This document shows positions 45,624-54,557 of a stretch of DNA of 64,000 bases, piece by piece (the first letter of the stretch is position 1; every line of letters starts with the position of its first letter). Both the position numbers and the translations under genes were made by a program. The notes under the pieces were generated by a model. It was not told the origin of the DNA, made no database searches, and saw only the letters and a program-made list of their open reading frames with translations. Source of the stretch: Lacihabitans sp. CCS-44 (GTDB lineage Bacteria; Bacteroidota; Bacteroidia; Cytophagales; Spirosomataceae); the NCBI RefSeq assembly GCF_024343735.1, contig NZ_RJUE01000066.1, positions 186,001-250,000 on the forward strand, written 5' to 3'.

Positions 45624-45656
45624 ATAGTCCAAACTTCAAAACCTTGGGCTATTTTT
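45624..45656 (+). terminator. Terminator after FWWG copy 2
   Basis: ATAGTCCAA and TTGGGCTAT form a 9-pair stem (one G-U) with an 11-base loop followed by TTTT. The right arm and T-run also include TATTTTTG, which matches the -7 TAnnTTTG box, so the same bases could serve as part of the promoter of the next gene. Confidence 0.65.
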
Positions 45657-46401
45657 GTATATCATAACATTTGAAAACTTGAATTTGAGGGCTTTTTTGT
45701 TTTTAGTATTTCTTTTACCAAGCGTGGCTTTGGGTCAGCAGTTTTACAGATTTAGGGCCGATGTGTCTATAAAAGATAAACTCTCAAACGGTACTTACAG
45801 GCTCACTATGGGTAAAATCTATTATGATAAAATCTACAAAAAAATAGTTTATAAGCTAATTTTTCCGAAAAAGGAAACTATGGTGGTGCAAGACACTACT
45901 ATGTTTTCTATCAATGACAAAAACCTCGTGATAGGCACCACTCGCACGTTTCTGATTCCTGAGTTTACGGCTTTTCACTTGGCTTTGACTGGTCAACTGT
46001 CTGACTACGGATTGAAGCCTAAAAACAACGAAAAGTCGATTTATAAAATTGGGAAGGTGGAAAAAACAAGCAATGGCGTTATCACCACTTGGGTTCCATC
46101 AGAAGATCAGTACAAGAAAGTATTTGGAAATATCAGAATGCAGACGATTAATAAACGATTAGACGCCATGGTTTTTTACAGTACCAAAGGTGCTGTGGTT
46201 AGTCAACAATACTTCAAAAAATACGTTAATGTGAAGGGCGTGGAATTCCCAACCGAGGTAACTATGGTAAGCATAAGCGAAAAAGGCGAAAAAAATATTC
46301 AATTAACTACCTATAAAAATGTGGTGATAGACCAAAATAATGAAGATGAAATATATCGTTATAAAGTTCCTATTTCTAGGTCTGCTGCTTCTAAAAAATG
46401 A
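45655..46401 (+). CDS. LolA-like periplasmic protein
   Basis: The product of up to 248 residues starts with a TTG at 45655 or a later TTG; no ATG precedes the leader (FLFLVFLLPSVALGQ). The mature part is a beta-rich domain. YRLTMGKIYYDKIYKKIVYKLIFP and the C-terminal YVNVKGVEFPTEVTMVSISEKGEKNIQLTTYKNVVID recall the LolA/lipoprotein-carrier fold used by periplasmic proteins that hold hydrophobic ligands. It is the first gene of a tight cluster with an exported YidD-domain protein, and its last 62 bases overlap that gene. Confidence 0.6.
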   Translation: MYIITFENLNLRAFLFLVFLLPSVALGQQFYRFRADVSIKDKLSNGTYRLTMGKIYYDKIYKKIVYKLIFPKKETMVVQDTTMFSINDKNLVIGTTRTFLIPEFTAFHLALTGQLSDYGLKPKNNEKSIYKIGKVEKTSNGVITTWVPSEDQYKKVFGNIRMQTINKRLDAMVFYSTKGAVVSQQYFKKYVNVKGVEFPTEVTMVSISEKGEKNIQLTTYKNVVIDQNNEDEIYRYKVPISRSAASKK

Positions 46402-46768
46402 TGCTCAAGCACAGGTAAGTTTGTATAGGAATGTTCTGCCAAGTGGAGACATAAAAAAAGAGTATGTGGAAGCCAAAAACAATAAGAATGAAGTTCAAGT
46501 AGTTTTTTCAGGCCTGTTTTTGTTTTATAAAACCTTCTTCTCTTCACAAGATTTGACCGTCTGCACCTTCAGTCCTTCTTGTTCTGAATACGGTATATTG
46601 GCAGTAAAAAAATACGGCATGATAAAAGGTGGAGTAATGACCATGGATCGCTTGACACGATGCAACGGCCTTTCTCCCCACAATTACGAGTTCGACAAAA
46701 CCACTATGCTTCTCAAAGATGACCCGAGAATCACACCAGCTGTATCCGTGGTTTCAAATATCAAATAA
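46340..46768 (+). CDS. Exported YidD-domain protein
   Basis: The 142-residue protein carries the YidD core: CTFSPSCSEYGILAVKKYGMIKGGVMTMDRLTRC, with the three conserved Cys, PSCS, the KGG turn and RLxRC. Normal YidD is about 70-85 residues, lies on the cytoplasmic membrane face and assists YidC. Here a clear signal peptide (FLFLGLLLLKNDAQAQ) and a 45-residue linker come first, so the domain should act in the periplasm. The first 62 bases, coding for the leader, overlap the LolA-like gene in another frame. A start three codons later is possible. It begins a run with two TPR/membrane proteins 5 bases downstream. Confidence 0.8.
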   Translation: MKMKYIVIKFLFLGLLLLKNDAQAQVSLYRNVLPSGDIKKEYVEAKNNKNEVQVVFSGLFLFYKTFFSSQDLTVCTFSPSCSEYGILAVKKYGMIKGGVMTMDRLTRCNGLSPHNYEFDKTTMLLKDDPRITPAVSVVSNIK

Positions 46769-46773
46769 AAGAA

Positions 46774-47586
46774 ATGAGATTATTATTATTGCTATTTTCT
46801 ATAAGTTTTACATTATCAGGACAAGATATTTTTACTTTCGAAAAATCCAGAAAATATGGAGATTACCTGTTAAAATCTGGCCAATTTGAGCTCGCAAGTA
46901 AGGAATTTGAACGTTTGGTGTATCTATCCTCAAATAACGACACGCTAAAAACCAATCTATTAAAAGCCTACAGACTATCAAATCAAACCACATTAGGTAT
47001 AGAAAAACTTAGTGTCCTTTATGCTGATAAAACAAAAGTGCCTTATTCTCCAGCTTTGGAATTTTCAAAACTTCAAATGCAGAATCAGTCTTGGCAACAA
47101 GCAAAAGAATTTTGGAATAAAAATGAGAGCTTTTCTTCAGACGACAAAGTATTGCTGAATGTTACCTCAGACATTTTCAACAATGACTTTAAATCTGCAC
47201 GAGTCAATATTTCTCAGATATCAAATCAAGAAAACGAACTTGGAATTGGCTATCGCTCTATTCTTGAAAAAGAGGTTCGGAAAAAAAGTCCCGGATTGGC
47301 GGCTTTAATGTCAGCCGTAGTTCCTGGCACTGGCAAAGCTTACTCAAACAATTGGAAAGACGGCATCGTCTCTCTTTTTTTTACAGCAGGTATGGCATTT
47401 CAGTCCTACAGAAGCTTTAACAAGTATGGCACAAACAACCACAGAGGATGGATATATGGAGGAATCGGACTTGGATTTTATTTGGGCAATATTTACGGTT
47501 CGGTAAAATCAACCAAAGATTATAACAGAAAAAAAATAAACGCATTACAGCATGAAGCGAGTGCTCTTTTTAATACTTATTACTAA
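46774..47586 (+). CDS. TPR-like exported protein with PGxGxxY membrane segment, copy 1
   Basis: The 270-residue protein has a leader ending at LSGQ and an N-terminal helical TPR-like region (YLLKSGQFELASKEFERLVY, near residues 22-120). A C-terminal membrane region begins with the motif AALMSAVVPGTGKAYSNNWKDG and has two hydrophobic helices. The PGxGxxY-xxxxxxG motif is found in DUF5683/TM2-type membrane proteins. The next gene encodes a protein of the same design and overlaps it by 35 bases. Role unknown. Confidence 0.65.
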   Translation: MRLLLLLFSISFTLSGQDIFTFEKSRKYGDYLLKSGQFELASKEFERLVYLSSNNDTLKTNLLKAYRLSNQTTLGIEKLSVLYADKTKVPYSPALEFSKLQMQNQSWQQAKEFWNKNESFSSDDKVLLNVTSDIFNNDFKSARVNISQISNQENELGIGYRSILEKEVRKKSPGLAALMSAVVPGTGKAYSNNWKDGIVSLFFTAGMAFQSYRSFNKYGTNNHRGWIYGGIGLGFYLGNIYGSVKSTKDYNRKKINALQHEASALFNTYY

Positions 47587-48388
47587 TTCGTTAACAAGTT
47601 TTGGACAGAGCCTAGAGCAGACCTTTGACTTTGCCAACCAACTCTATAAGCAAAAAAGCTATCAAAATGCAGTAGAAGCCTATAAAAGGGTGGTGTATTT
47701 TGACAGTACTTCTTTGTATTCGAAACAGATTTACCCCAAAATCGCTGATTGCCTATTCAACCTCCAAAAATATCAAGAATCAGCTGACTACTATGATTTG
47801 GCCTATTTTAGTACAGAAGACTCGTTGCTAAAGGACACCCATATTCTAAAAAAAATATCCTGTTTCCTCATTTTGCAACAATACGACTATGCCGAAATCG
47901 AACTTCTAAATTTGGATTCAGACCTTCCTGATAGTCTTGAATATGACAAAAATTTCTGTGAAGCTATTCTAAGATTTGCCAAAGAAGAATATGATTTATC
48001 TGAGCAAATTTTCAAAAAGTTGGCTTCAGATACTTTAGCAGTAAATGCACTTTTCGACAAAAACACAAAGGTGAGTAAAATTAGCCCTAAGAAAGCCAAA
48101 ATAATGAGTATGATTATGCCTGGCCTTGGTCAACTGTATGTAGGCGACGTAAAAAATGGCCTAAACTCTTTTATATTATCGGCGGGTCTGTTTGCTTTGG
48201 GTGTTAGATCGGCCATCATCAACAATCCACTCGATGCGGCTATTTCGGTACTTCCGTGGTTTCAACGGTACTATCAAGGCGGATTCAAAAAAGCCGAACT
48301 CATAGCCATTGCGAAAATTCAAGAAAAAAGATATAAGATTTATAATCAACTACTTGACGAAGTTGAGAAAGGTGGAGTTTTGAGGTAG
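47552..48388 (+). CDS. TPR-like exported protein with PGxGxxY membrane segment, copy 2
   Basis: The 278-residue protein (leader ending at SFGQ) has TPR-like helices (FANQLYKQKSYQNAVEAYKRVVYF, DCLFNLQKYQESADYYDLAYF). A membrane region then starts AKIMSMIMPGLGQLYVGDVKNGLNSFILSAG, matching the preceding protein and the DUF5683-like PGLGQLY motif. It overlaps the previous gene by 35 bases, so the two are translationally coupled. With the LolA-like and YidD-domain proteins it forms a compact four-gene cluster of envelope proteins. Confidence 0.65.
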   Translation: MKRVLFLILITNSLTSFGQSLEQTFDFANQLYKQKSYQNAVEAYKRVVYFDSTSLYSKQIYPKIADCLFNLQKYQESADYYDLAYFSTEDSLLKDTHILKKISCFLILQQYDYAEIELLNLDSDLPDSLEYDKNFCEAILRFAKEEYDLSEQIFKKLASDTLAVNALFDKNTKVSKISPKKAKIMSMIMPGLGQLYVGDVKNGLNSFILSAGLFALGVRSAIINNPLDAAISVLPWFQRYYQGGFKKAELIAIAKIQEKRYKIYNQLLDEVEKGGVLR

Positions 48389-48393
48389 TTAAG

Positions 48394-48520
48394 AATGTAA
48401 AATTTTGAATGTAATAATCTGACATTCAAAAGGCTAAAATCTTAGCTAATGAAGCTAATAACTTCCTTTCACTTTCCTAAAACTTTTACATTTCAAATTC
48501 AAAATTTTGCATTTTACATT
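48394..48520. repeat. Imperfect inverted repeat between convergent genes
   Basis: AATGTAAAATTTTGAATGT at 48394-48412 is matched on the opposite strand by ATTCAAAATTTTGCATTTTACATT at about 48497-48520, with a 5-base insertion. The left arm also forms a small local hairpin (TGAATGT with ACATTCA). It lies between the ends of the convergent TPR and TMTC-like genes and may act as a bidirectional transcription end. Confidence 0.5.
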
Positions 48521-48564
48521 TAAAAAAATTCCATTCCATTTTCAAAAAACAGCACCAAAGCTTC

Positions 48565-50571
48565 TCAATACTGCACACCATTGGCCTTCAATATTTCAAT
48601 GGCATCAGGTTTGCCTTTTTTCGCTGCTTTCAAATACCAATCTTTGGCAACGTTTACTTGGCCTCTGTTCGCAAAATTTATACCTATGTTATAATCATAA
48701 TCTCCTGTGGAATCATAAACAGTAGCTCTCTGCCAATATTGTACGGCCTGCTCATGCATTCCTAAATCACTGAATGTTACTCCAATATTTCGGTAAGCGG
48801 GCAAATAACTGGGCTTTTTATTAATCAAGTCAGCCAATAATTTCAACTCTGTCTGCGTGTCTCCTTTCAATTTGTGCGAATAGGATATATTAAGATATGC
48901 ATCCCAATTTTCAGGATCCTTCGATATTATATCGCTAAATACTTTATTGGACTCATCAAACTGTTTAAGGTTCATAAGAACCTGAGCGTAAGTATTTAAA
49001 TAATCTAACTTATTAGGATCTTCTTTTGCCGCTTTTTCAGCAAACGGAAGAGCTTTTGAAAACTCATTAGACCTGAGGTATGCCAAGGCCGTAAGCCACT
49101 CCGTTCGTGGAGATTTGGGCAAGAACAATTGTGCTCTTTCTAAATAGATAAGGGCGTTTTTATAATCGCCTTCATCAATAAACATCGAACCAATCGTTCT
49201 GCATACGTCTCCGTTTTTAAATCCATTATTATCTGCCCTAGTCAAATAACTTTTTGCGGTAGGAAACTCTTTTTGCCCTAAATGATACCAACCAATATTG
49301 CTTAATATCATGGCATCTTCAGGATAAAATTTTTCAGCTGGTTTGAAAAGCGTATACCCATTTTTCCAATGACCAGTCTGAAAGAATGTCAATACTGTCC
49401 ACACCAATATCAATCCAAAAGAAGCTATCCTACCAAAATCGGTCTTAAGATTACCAAGCCAAAAAGCTACAAGAAATAATGGACCAACAGAAGACAAATA
49501 ATAATATCTATCTGCAACAATAGCACTGCCGACTGGTAAAATTTGAATTACAGTAGATATTGAAATCATAAAAAAAGCCACAGCCCACCAAACTTTTCTG
49601 TTTTTTCTACCTAACCAATACATAAGGCCCAAAAATATCATAAGACCTAATACCGCAAAATTATAAACAGCAGGAATACTCCCTCCTATCTTGACAGGAT
49701 AGGGATAAAATGGAAGTAAATTGATCGGGAGAATCGTTTTAAACCAATAAAACAAAAAGGAATAACACACAATTCTGAACCTCTCGGAGCCAGTATATGC
49801 GGCATTAATAACAGAAGAAGCATCTGCTCCCGCGTCTTTTTGAGCAGTAGTGGCTATGTATGCAAATACAAAAGTTATTACAAAGTATGGAATTTTGTCT
49901 AAGAGGTTTTTCCAAGAAAATTTCTTTCCAGCCATCCACCAGTCAGTCACAATCAATAAAGCAGGCAAAACCACCGCCATTCCTTTTGAAAGGCAACTCG
50001 CAAGAAATAAAACCAAAGAAAAAACATACATTATCTTATTTTTTGACTTACAGTAGTTTATATAATAAATCAAGGAAAGAAATAAGAACAATGTATATAA
50101 AACATCCTTTCGCTCTGCTGCCCAAGCTACAGACTCCACGTGCAAGGGATGTACAGCGAAGAAAAAAGCTAAAAGTATGGCTACCGAAGAATTTATTTCA
50201 AGTTTTCTGACCAAAACATACAAAAGAAAACTATTTATACTATGAATAAGAAGATTATTAAAATGTGAAAGCCAAGGTTTATCACCTACTATCAGATATT
50301 CTAAAGCTAAACTGAGCATGGTCAGTGGATGATAGTTGCCAACATGAAAATTTGTCAATAACGAACCTAAGTTAAAACTCTTAACAGCCTCATTAAGAAC
50401 AATGTAAGGATCATCATCCCACACAAATCCATTTTGCCAAATCATACCATAGGCCGCAAAAACCAAGGCAATTAGGCCACCCAAAACCACCCACTTGTTA
50501 TATTCCTTCTCTATTGTTGGACTCTCAATAGCTACTTTTTCTGTCTTTTGTTTAGGATTTTGCTTGGCCAT
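48565..50571 (-). CDS. TMTC-like GT-C glycosyltransferase membrane protein with TPR domain
   Basis: The 668-residue protein has a basic N-terminal tail and about ten membrane helices (35-415). The helices carry GT-C glycosyltransferase-like motifs: GFVWDDDPYIVLN with the acidic catalytic loop, NYHPLTMLSLALEY, and the TMTC-like HPLHVESVAWAAERKDVL. A C-terminal TPR superhelix follows (about 420-668, e.g. LIYLERAQLFLPKSPR, AKEDPNKLDYLNTYAQVLMNL). TMTC proteins in animals O-mannosylate secreted proteins; bacterial homologues may glycosylate exported proteins on the periplasmic face. The acceptor is unknown. Confidence 0.8.
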   Translation of the reverse strand: MAKQNPKQKTEKVAIESPTIEKEYNKWVVLGGLIALVFAAYGMIWQNGFVWDDDPYIVLNEAVKSFNLGSLLTNFHVGNYHPLTMLSLALEYLIVGDKPWLSHFNNLLIHSINSFLLYVLVRKLEINSSVAILLAFFFAVHPLHVESVAWAAERKDVLYTLFLFLSLIYYINYCKSKNKIMYVFSLVLFLASCLSKGMAVVLPALLIVTDWWMAGKKFSWKNLLDKIPYFVITFVFAYIATTAQKDAGADASSVINAAYTGSERFRIVCYSFLFYWFKTILPINLLPFYPYPVKIGGSIPAVYNFAVLGLMIFLGLMYWLGRKNRKVWWAVAFFMISISTVIQILPVGSAIVADRYYYLSSVGPLFLVAFWLGNLKTDFGRIASFGLILVWTVLTFFQTGHWKNGYTLFKPAEKFYPEDAMILSNIGWYHLGQKEFPTAKSYLTRADNNGFKNGDVCRTIGSMFIDEGDYKNALIYLERAQLFLPKSPRTEWLTALAYLRSNEFSKALPFAEKAAKEDPNKLDYLNTYAQVLMNLKQFDESNKVFSDIISKDPENWDAYLNISYSHKLKGDTQTELKLLADLINKKPSYLPAYRNIGVTFSDLGMHEQAVQYWQRATVYDSTGDYDYNIGINFANRGQVNVAKDWYLKAAKKGKPDAIEILKANGVQY

Positions 50572-50725
50572 AAACCTGTTGTTATATTATAAAGGGTTCA
50601 AAAATTGATTTTTTGTAACAAAATACTGAAATTTACGTTTTGAAGGGGTTTAAAAAATCAATCAAAAATAATTTAAAGTTTTAAACTAATCAAAATTTTG
50701 AAACCTTCTATAATATAACCGTCCA

Positions 50726-52432
50726 ATGAGAATCTTAATAGTGTTCTTATTTTTAAGCTCAACTATCTTTGGCCAAACTGCCGTAGATGAAGCTCAAGAT
50801 CAAAAAATAGAAGCCAAAGAGTTAAAAGCCGAACAGTCTTTTACCGAAGGTATGAAATTTTATTTGATTGAAGATTTTGCAAAAGCTCAAGAGGAATTCA
50901 AAAAAAACATTAAAGTATTCGGAGAAAGCGGAAGCTCTCTTTTTATGCTTTCAAAAACCGAACTCGCCCTCAATCTAATAGAATCTGCTTTGATCACAGC
51001 TAAAAAAGCCGCCGATTTGGAAAAAGATAATTTTTTCTATTTACAGCATTTAGGAAATATTCAGTTTAAAAATAATCTATATAAAGATGCAGCATTAACG
51101 ATAAAAAAAACTCTAAAAATTAAGCCAACCTACGTTGAAGGATATTTGAATCTAGTTGATATCTATCTAATAGAGGGCAAAGAATCTGAAGCTATCAAAA
51201 CTCTCGCAGACATGGAAGAATCTATGGGAGCTAGTGAGCAAATAACCCAAGCCAAGCAGGCTATTCTACTCAAACAAAACAAAGTAGATGCAGCTCTGAA
51301 GGAGGGAAAAAAAATGCTAAAGTCTGACCCTCAATATATTTTACAACAATCCACCATTCTAATTTCGAACAATAGATTTTCAGAGGCTAGCCAAATGCTC
51401 AAAAACGCCATAGATGAAAATCCAAGTTTTATGGAGGCTTATGGCTTATTATCAGAGACATATTCTAAACAAAACAACAAAGAAGGTACGCAAGATGTAC
51501 TTAAAAGTATTTTAGCTCAGCCAAGTTTGCCTTATTCCTTAAAAGCCAACGCTTTAGGCTCTTTTTTCAATACCCTTAAAAATGGAATTCAGCCTGAGGA
51601 TGCTGCCTCTGCCCTCAGTTTTTGTGATCAAATTATAGCTCAACATCCCGACGAAGCCAGAACGTATGTTTACAAAGCCGACGTTTTGGTAAAATCTAAT
51701 CGACTCTTAGAAGCAAGAGACGCCTACCTCAATGCAATAAAATATGATAAGGGAATATTTGAAGCATGGCTAGCCATAACTGAACTTGACGTTAAACTCA
51801 GGAAGTTTGATGACTTATTAAAACATTCAGAAAAAGCCATAGAATACTACCCCAATCATGCCTATTTTTGGTATCATTTAGGATTTGCTCAATTACAAAC
51901 CAAAAACTTTGATGACGCCTTGGTGTCTTTTGAAGAAGCAGTTGCAGTAAATACCAACAATAAAGAGCTCAAGCATCACATAAATGCTAGTATGGCTGAA
52001 ATATATTATTTGACTGGCAAATTGGAAAAATCTATTGAGCTTTTTGAAATTGTTTTGACTGAAAATCCAAACAATGAACAAGCTTTAAATAGCTACAGCC
52101 TGCTTTTGGCGAATAGTAAAAAAAATCTTGATAAAGCTATGGCATTATCCGACCGTTTGGTAAAACTATACCCTACTCATTCACACAATTATGACACTTT
52201 CGCTTGGGTTCTATACCAAAAAGGAGACTTGGCAAAAGCAAATGAAATGATAGATTTGGCAATTTCGAAGGATAAAACCGGAACCGATAGTATATTTGAA
52301 CACAAAGGGGACATACTCTTCAAACTTGGACAGACGGATAATGCTGTAGAAGCTTGGAAAAAAGCCCTAGAACTAAACAAATCCAACAAAAAACTTGAAA
52401 ATAAAATAAAAGACAGAACCATTATTGAATAA
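50726..52432 (+). CDS. Exported TPR-repeat protein
   Basis: The 568-residue protein has a signal peptide ending at IFGQ and is otherwise a long TPR array of roughly a dozen repeats (e.g. AFYHL-type helices in YPNHAYFWYHLGFAQLQTKNFDDALVSFEEAV and GDILFKLGQTDNAVEAWKKALELN). It opens an operon with a DUF4292 lipoprotein, an EnvC-like protein, panB, comEC and a DUF2911 protein. The TPR - DUF4292 - M23 gene order recurs in Bacteroidota, pointing to a shared envelope role, probably in cell-wall or outer-membrane assembly. This is inference from context. Confidence 0.8.
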   Translation: MRILIVFLFLSSTIFGQTAVDEAQDQKIEAKELKAEQSFTEGMKFYLIEDFAKAQEEFKKNIKVFGESGSSLFMLSKTELALNLIESALITAKKAADLEKDNFFYLQHLGNIQFKNNLYKDAALTIKKTLKIKPTYVEGYLNLVDIYLIEGKESEAIKTLADMEESMGASEQITQAKQAILLKQNKVDAALKEGKKMLKSDPQYILQQSTILISNNRFSEASQMLKNAIDENPSFMEAYGLLSETYSKQNNKEGTQDVLKSILAQPSLPYSLKANALGSFFNTLKNGIQPEDAASALSFCDQIIAQHPDEARTYVYKADVLVKSNRLLEARDAYLNAIKYDKGIFEAWLAITELDVKLRKFDDLLKHSEKAIEYYPNHAYFWYHLGFAQLQTKNFDDALVSFEEAVAVNTNNKELKHHINASMAEIYYLTGKLEKSIELFEIVLTENPNNEQALNSYSLLLANSKKNLDKAMALSDRLVKLYPTHSHNYDTFAWVLYQKGDLAKANEMIDLAISKDKTGTDSIFEHKGDILFKLGQTDNAVEAWKKALELNKSNKKLENKIKDRTIIE

Positions 52433-52433
52433 A

Positions 52434-53264
52434 ATGAGTGTACTCCAAAAACTATTTTTTTTGGGTTTTATTGTTGTTGTAGCAACATCTTGTAGAAGCC
52501 ACAAGATGAAGAAAAACAGTATTGTATTAGGAACAAACACATCGACAGCCGACTCCGTTATTGTAAAAAAGGACAGTGTTGTAATAACTGAAGTTCCCAA
52601 AGAAGAGAAAGTATTTTTCGAAACCCAAGAAATAGATTTTGAAAAATTGAAAATAAAATCAAAAATAAGCATCAAAACTGCCAAAATAGATCAAAATATT
52701 CCTGCCACTATACATGTAAAGAAAGACAGCGTTATCTGGATTTCTATCGCACTGGGCCTTGAAGCAGCAAGGGTGAGCATTAATCCTGATAGTATATTTC
52801 TATTGGACAGGCTTAATAGAAAATATTATAAAGTCAGCTTTAAGGAACTTAGCGAGAATTTTGATTTTGAACTGAATTTCAATATGGTGCAATCTCTCCT
52901 AATTGGAAATCTTCCAATAAAAATAGACAGCGGAGATGTTTACAAAAAACTTAGTGAGTTTAATAGCATTTCTCAGACACGGAACGAAATCGAAATAGAG
53001 AACAGATTCGATCTTGAAAAAAGTAAACTATTTTATATCAACGCCACCGATAAAAAAACGAACACCAAACTAAATATTGATTATAAAAGCTTTGTGAATG
53101 AAGACAACAAACTTGTGCCAACTATTATATCTTTATTGATTTCTGGTAAAAACGAAGCAAAAATAGAATTCGAACACTCCAAGTTTGATTTTTTAGACCG
53201 AAACATTCGTTTCCCTTTTAATATTCCTAAAGGTTATACTTTAGAAAAAATACCTAATTTTTGA
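52434..53264 (+). CDS. DUF4292 lipoprotein
   Basis: From the ATG at 52434 the protein is 276 residues with a lipobox (VVATSC, Cys20). The mature part is a LolA/LolB-like beta domain. LKIKSKISIKTAKIDQNIPATIHVKKDSVIWISIA is the DUF4292 signature, followed by FLLDRLNRKYYKVSFKELSE. It starts one base after the TPR gene stop and is followed 14 bases later by the EnvC-like gene. The DUF4292 fold suggests binding of a hydrophobic ligand or lipoprotein at the outer membrane; no direct function is known. Confidence 0.87.
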   Translation: MSVLQKLFFLGFIVVVATSCRSHKMKKNSIVLGTNTSTADSVIVKKDSVVITEVPKEEKVFFETQEIDFEKLKIKSKISIKTAKIDQNIPATIHVKKDSVIWISIALGLEAARVSINPDSIFLLDRLNRKYYKVSFKELSENFDFELNFNMVQSLLIGNLPIKIDSGDVYKKLSEFNSISQTRNEIEIENRFDLEKSKLFYINATDKKTNTKLNIDYKSFVNEDNKLVPTIISLLISGKNEAKIEFEHSKFDFLDRNIRFPFNIPKGYTLEKIPNF

Positions 53265-53278
53265 TATTAGGCTATAAT

Positions 53279-54550
53279 ATGAAAAAATACTCTATTTTAA
53301 TTTTCGCATTTCTATTAACATTTTCCACTTTTGCACAAAAACAAAAGAGCAGGGCTGCTTTAGAGTCAGATAAAAAAAAGAACCTTCAGAAGATTGCTCA
53401 AGTAAAAAAAATACTAAATGAGACCCAAAAAGAGAAACAAAATACGCTAGGACACATCAAAGCCATAAATCAACAAATTGACAATCAACAGAATAAAATT
53501 AATTTAGCTTTAGAAGACATCGAACTTATCAAAGTAGAGATGCTGGAAATACAAAAAGCACAGAGCGATCTTTTCAAACAACTCAACGCATTACAAACTG
53601 AATATTCTGAGACTATTTACAGAGAATCAAAGAATAGCAACAAACTTACAAAAATGGGTTTCTTGTTTTCCTCTGGCTCTATAAATGAACTTTTCTTGAG
53701 ATACAAATATCTAGAACAATACACTGAAAACAGAAAACACCAGCTTTTACAAATCAAAAAGATAGGCGAAATGCTAAAACAACGCCAAAGAACTCTACTC
53801 GAGAAAAAAATTACACAGCAAAATCTTATTAATATTGTAAAAATTGAAGCGAAAAGCCTTGAAGCACTCAGAGAAAAACAAGATTTAATCGTAAAAGGCC
53901 TTAATGAAAAAGAAAGTGACCTAAAAAGCGAATTAGAAAAATCAAAAGCAGCATTAACTAGCCTTAACTCTGTAATTTCTAATGCTATAGAGAAAGAACA
54001 GAAAGCTAGAAAAGTACCAGCCTCAAGAAAAGAAAAACAAATTGAAATAGCCGAAAGAGAAAAGAAAATATTGGGCGATAGAGAAAGTAAGAAGGCTGTT
54101 GTAAAAGAGGCTGAAACTGCCAGCAGGCCCAATAAGATTTCTAGCAAAAACTTTGGTGCCAGCAAAGCAAGACTTGCTTGGCCTGTAGACGGTTTTGTTT
54201 CAGATAAGTTTGGGGTAAAAAACCACCCAGTTTTGAAGGGCTTAAAAGTCGACAACAACGGCATTGATATTCAAGCTTCACCAAATGCTCCAGTAAGAGC
54301 AGTATTTGAGGGTGTTGTTCTTGATATTTCACAAATCCCTGGTCTCAACAATGTCGTGGCTATTCAACATGGTGACTACTACACTGTTTATGCCAACCTT
54401 GAAAATGTAAATGTGAATATAAACCAGCAAGTAAGCCTACAGCAACAAATTGGCACTGTAGCCTACAAAGATGGCAGTCCTGAGATAAACTTCCAGATTT
54501 GGCATAATTTCAGTAAACTCAATCCCGAGCCTTGGTTAGGATCTAAATAA
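53279..54550 (+). CDS. EnvC-like murein hydrolase activator (degenerate LytM)
   Basis: From the ATG at 53279 the protein is 423 residues: signal peptide ending at TFAQ, a long coiled coil (about 30-250) and a C-terminal LytM/M23 domain (about 300-423). Zn ligands usual in active M23 peptidases are replaced: NNGIDIQ instead of HxGxD, VYANLE instead of YAHL, and INFQIWHN instead of HFEI. The layout and the lost ligands match EnvC-type activators, which switch on cell-wall amidases at the division site. It sits 7 bases before panB. Confidence 0.88.
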   Translation: MKKYSILIFAFLLTFSTFAQKQKSRAALESDKKKNLQKIAQVKKILNETQKEKQNTLGHIKAINQQIDNQQNKINLALEDIELIKVEMLEIQKAQSDLFKQLNALQTEYSETIYRESKNSNKLTKMGFLFSSGSINELFLRYKYLEQYTENRKHQLLQIKKIGEMLKQRQRTLLEKKITQQNLINIVKIEAKSLEALREKQDLIVKGLNEKESDLKSELEKSKAALTSLNSVISNAIEKEQKARKVPASRKEKQIEIAEREKKILGDRESKKAVVKEAETASRPNKISSKNFGASKARLAWPVDGFVSDKFGVKNHPVLKGLKVDNNGIDIQASPNAPVRAVFEGVVLDISQIPGLNNVVAIQHGDYYTVYANLENVNVNINQQVSLQQQIGTVAYKDGSPEINFQIWHNFSKLNPEPWLGSK

Positions 54551-54557
54551 TATAAAA

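Noticed and set aside
45655-46768. Frameshifted single gene joining the LolA-like and YidD-domain frames
   Set aside because: Each frame has its own leader peptide and complete domain, and the upstream frame has a natural polar C-terminus, so overlap of two genes is simpler than a frameshift.
49850-50210. Plus-strand frames of 68 and 116 codons inside the TMTC-like gene
   Set aside because: They are antisense to membrane helices of a gene with strong motifs and show no conserved features.
53617-54264. 215-codon open frame on the minus strand opposite the EnvC-like gene
   Set aside because: It is the mirror of a coiled-coil and LytM coding region, has Ser/Phe/Leu-rich low-complexity content, and matches no family. 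The plus-strand gene has clear motifs and operon context.
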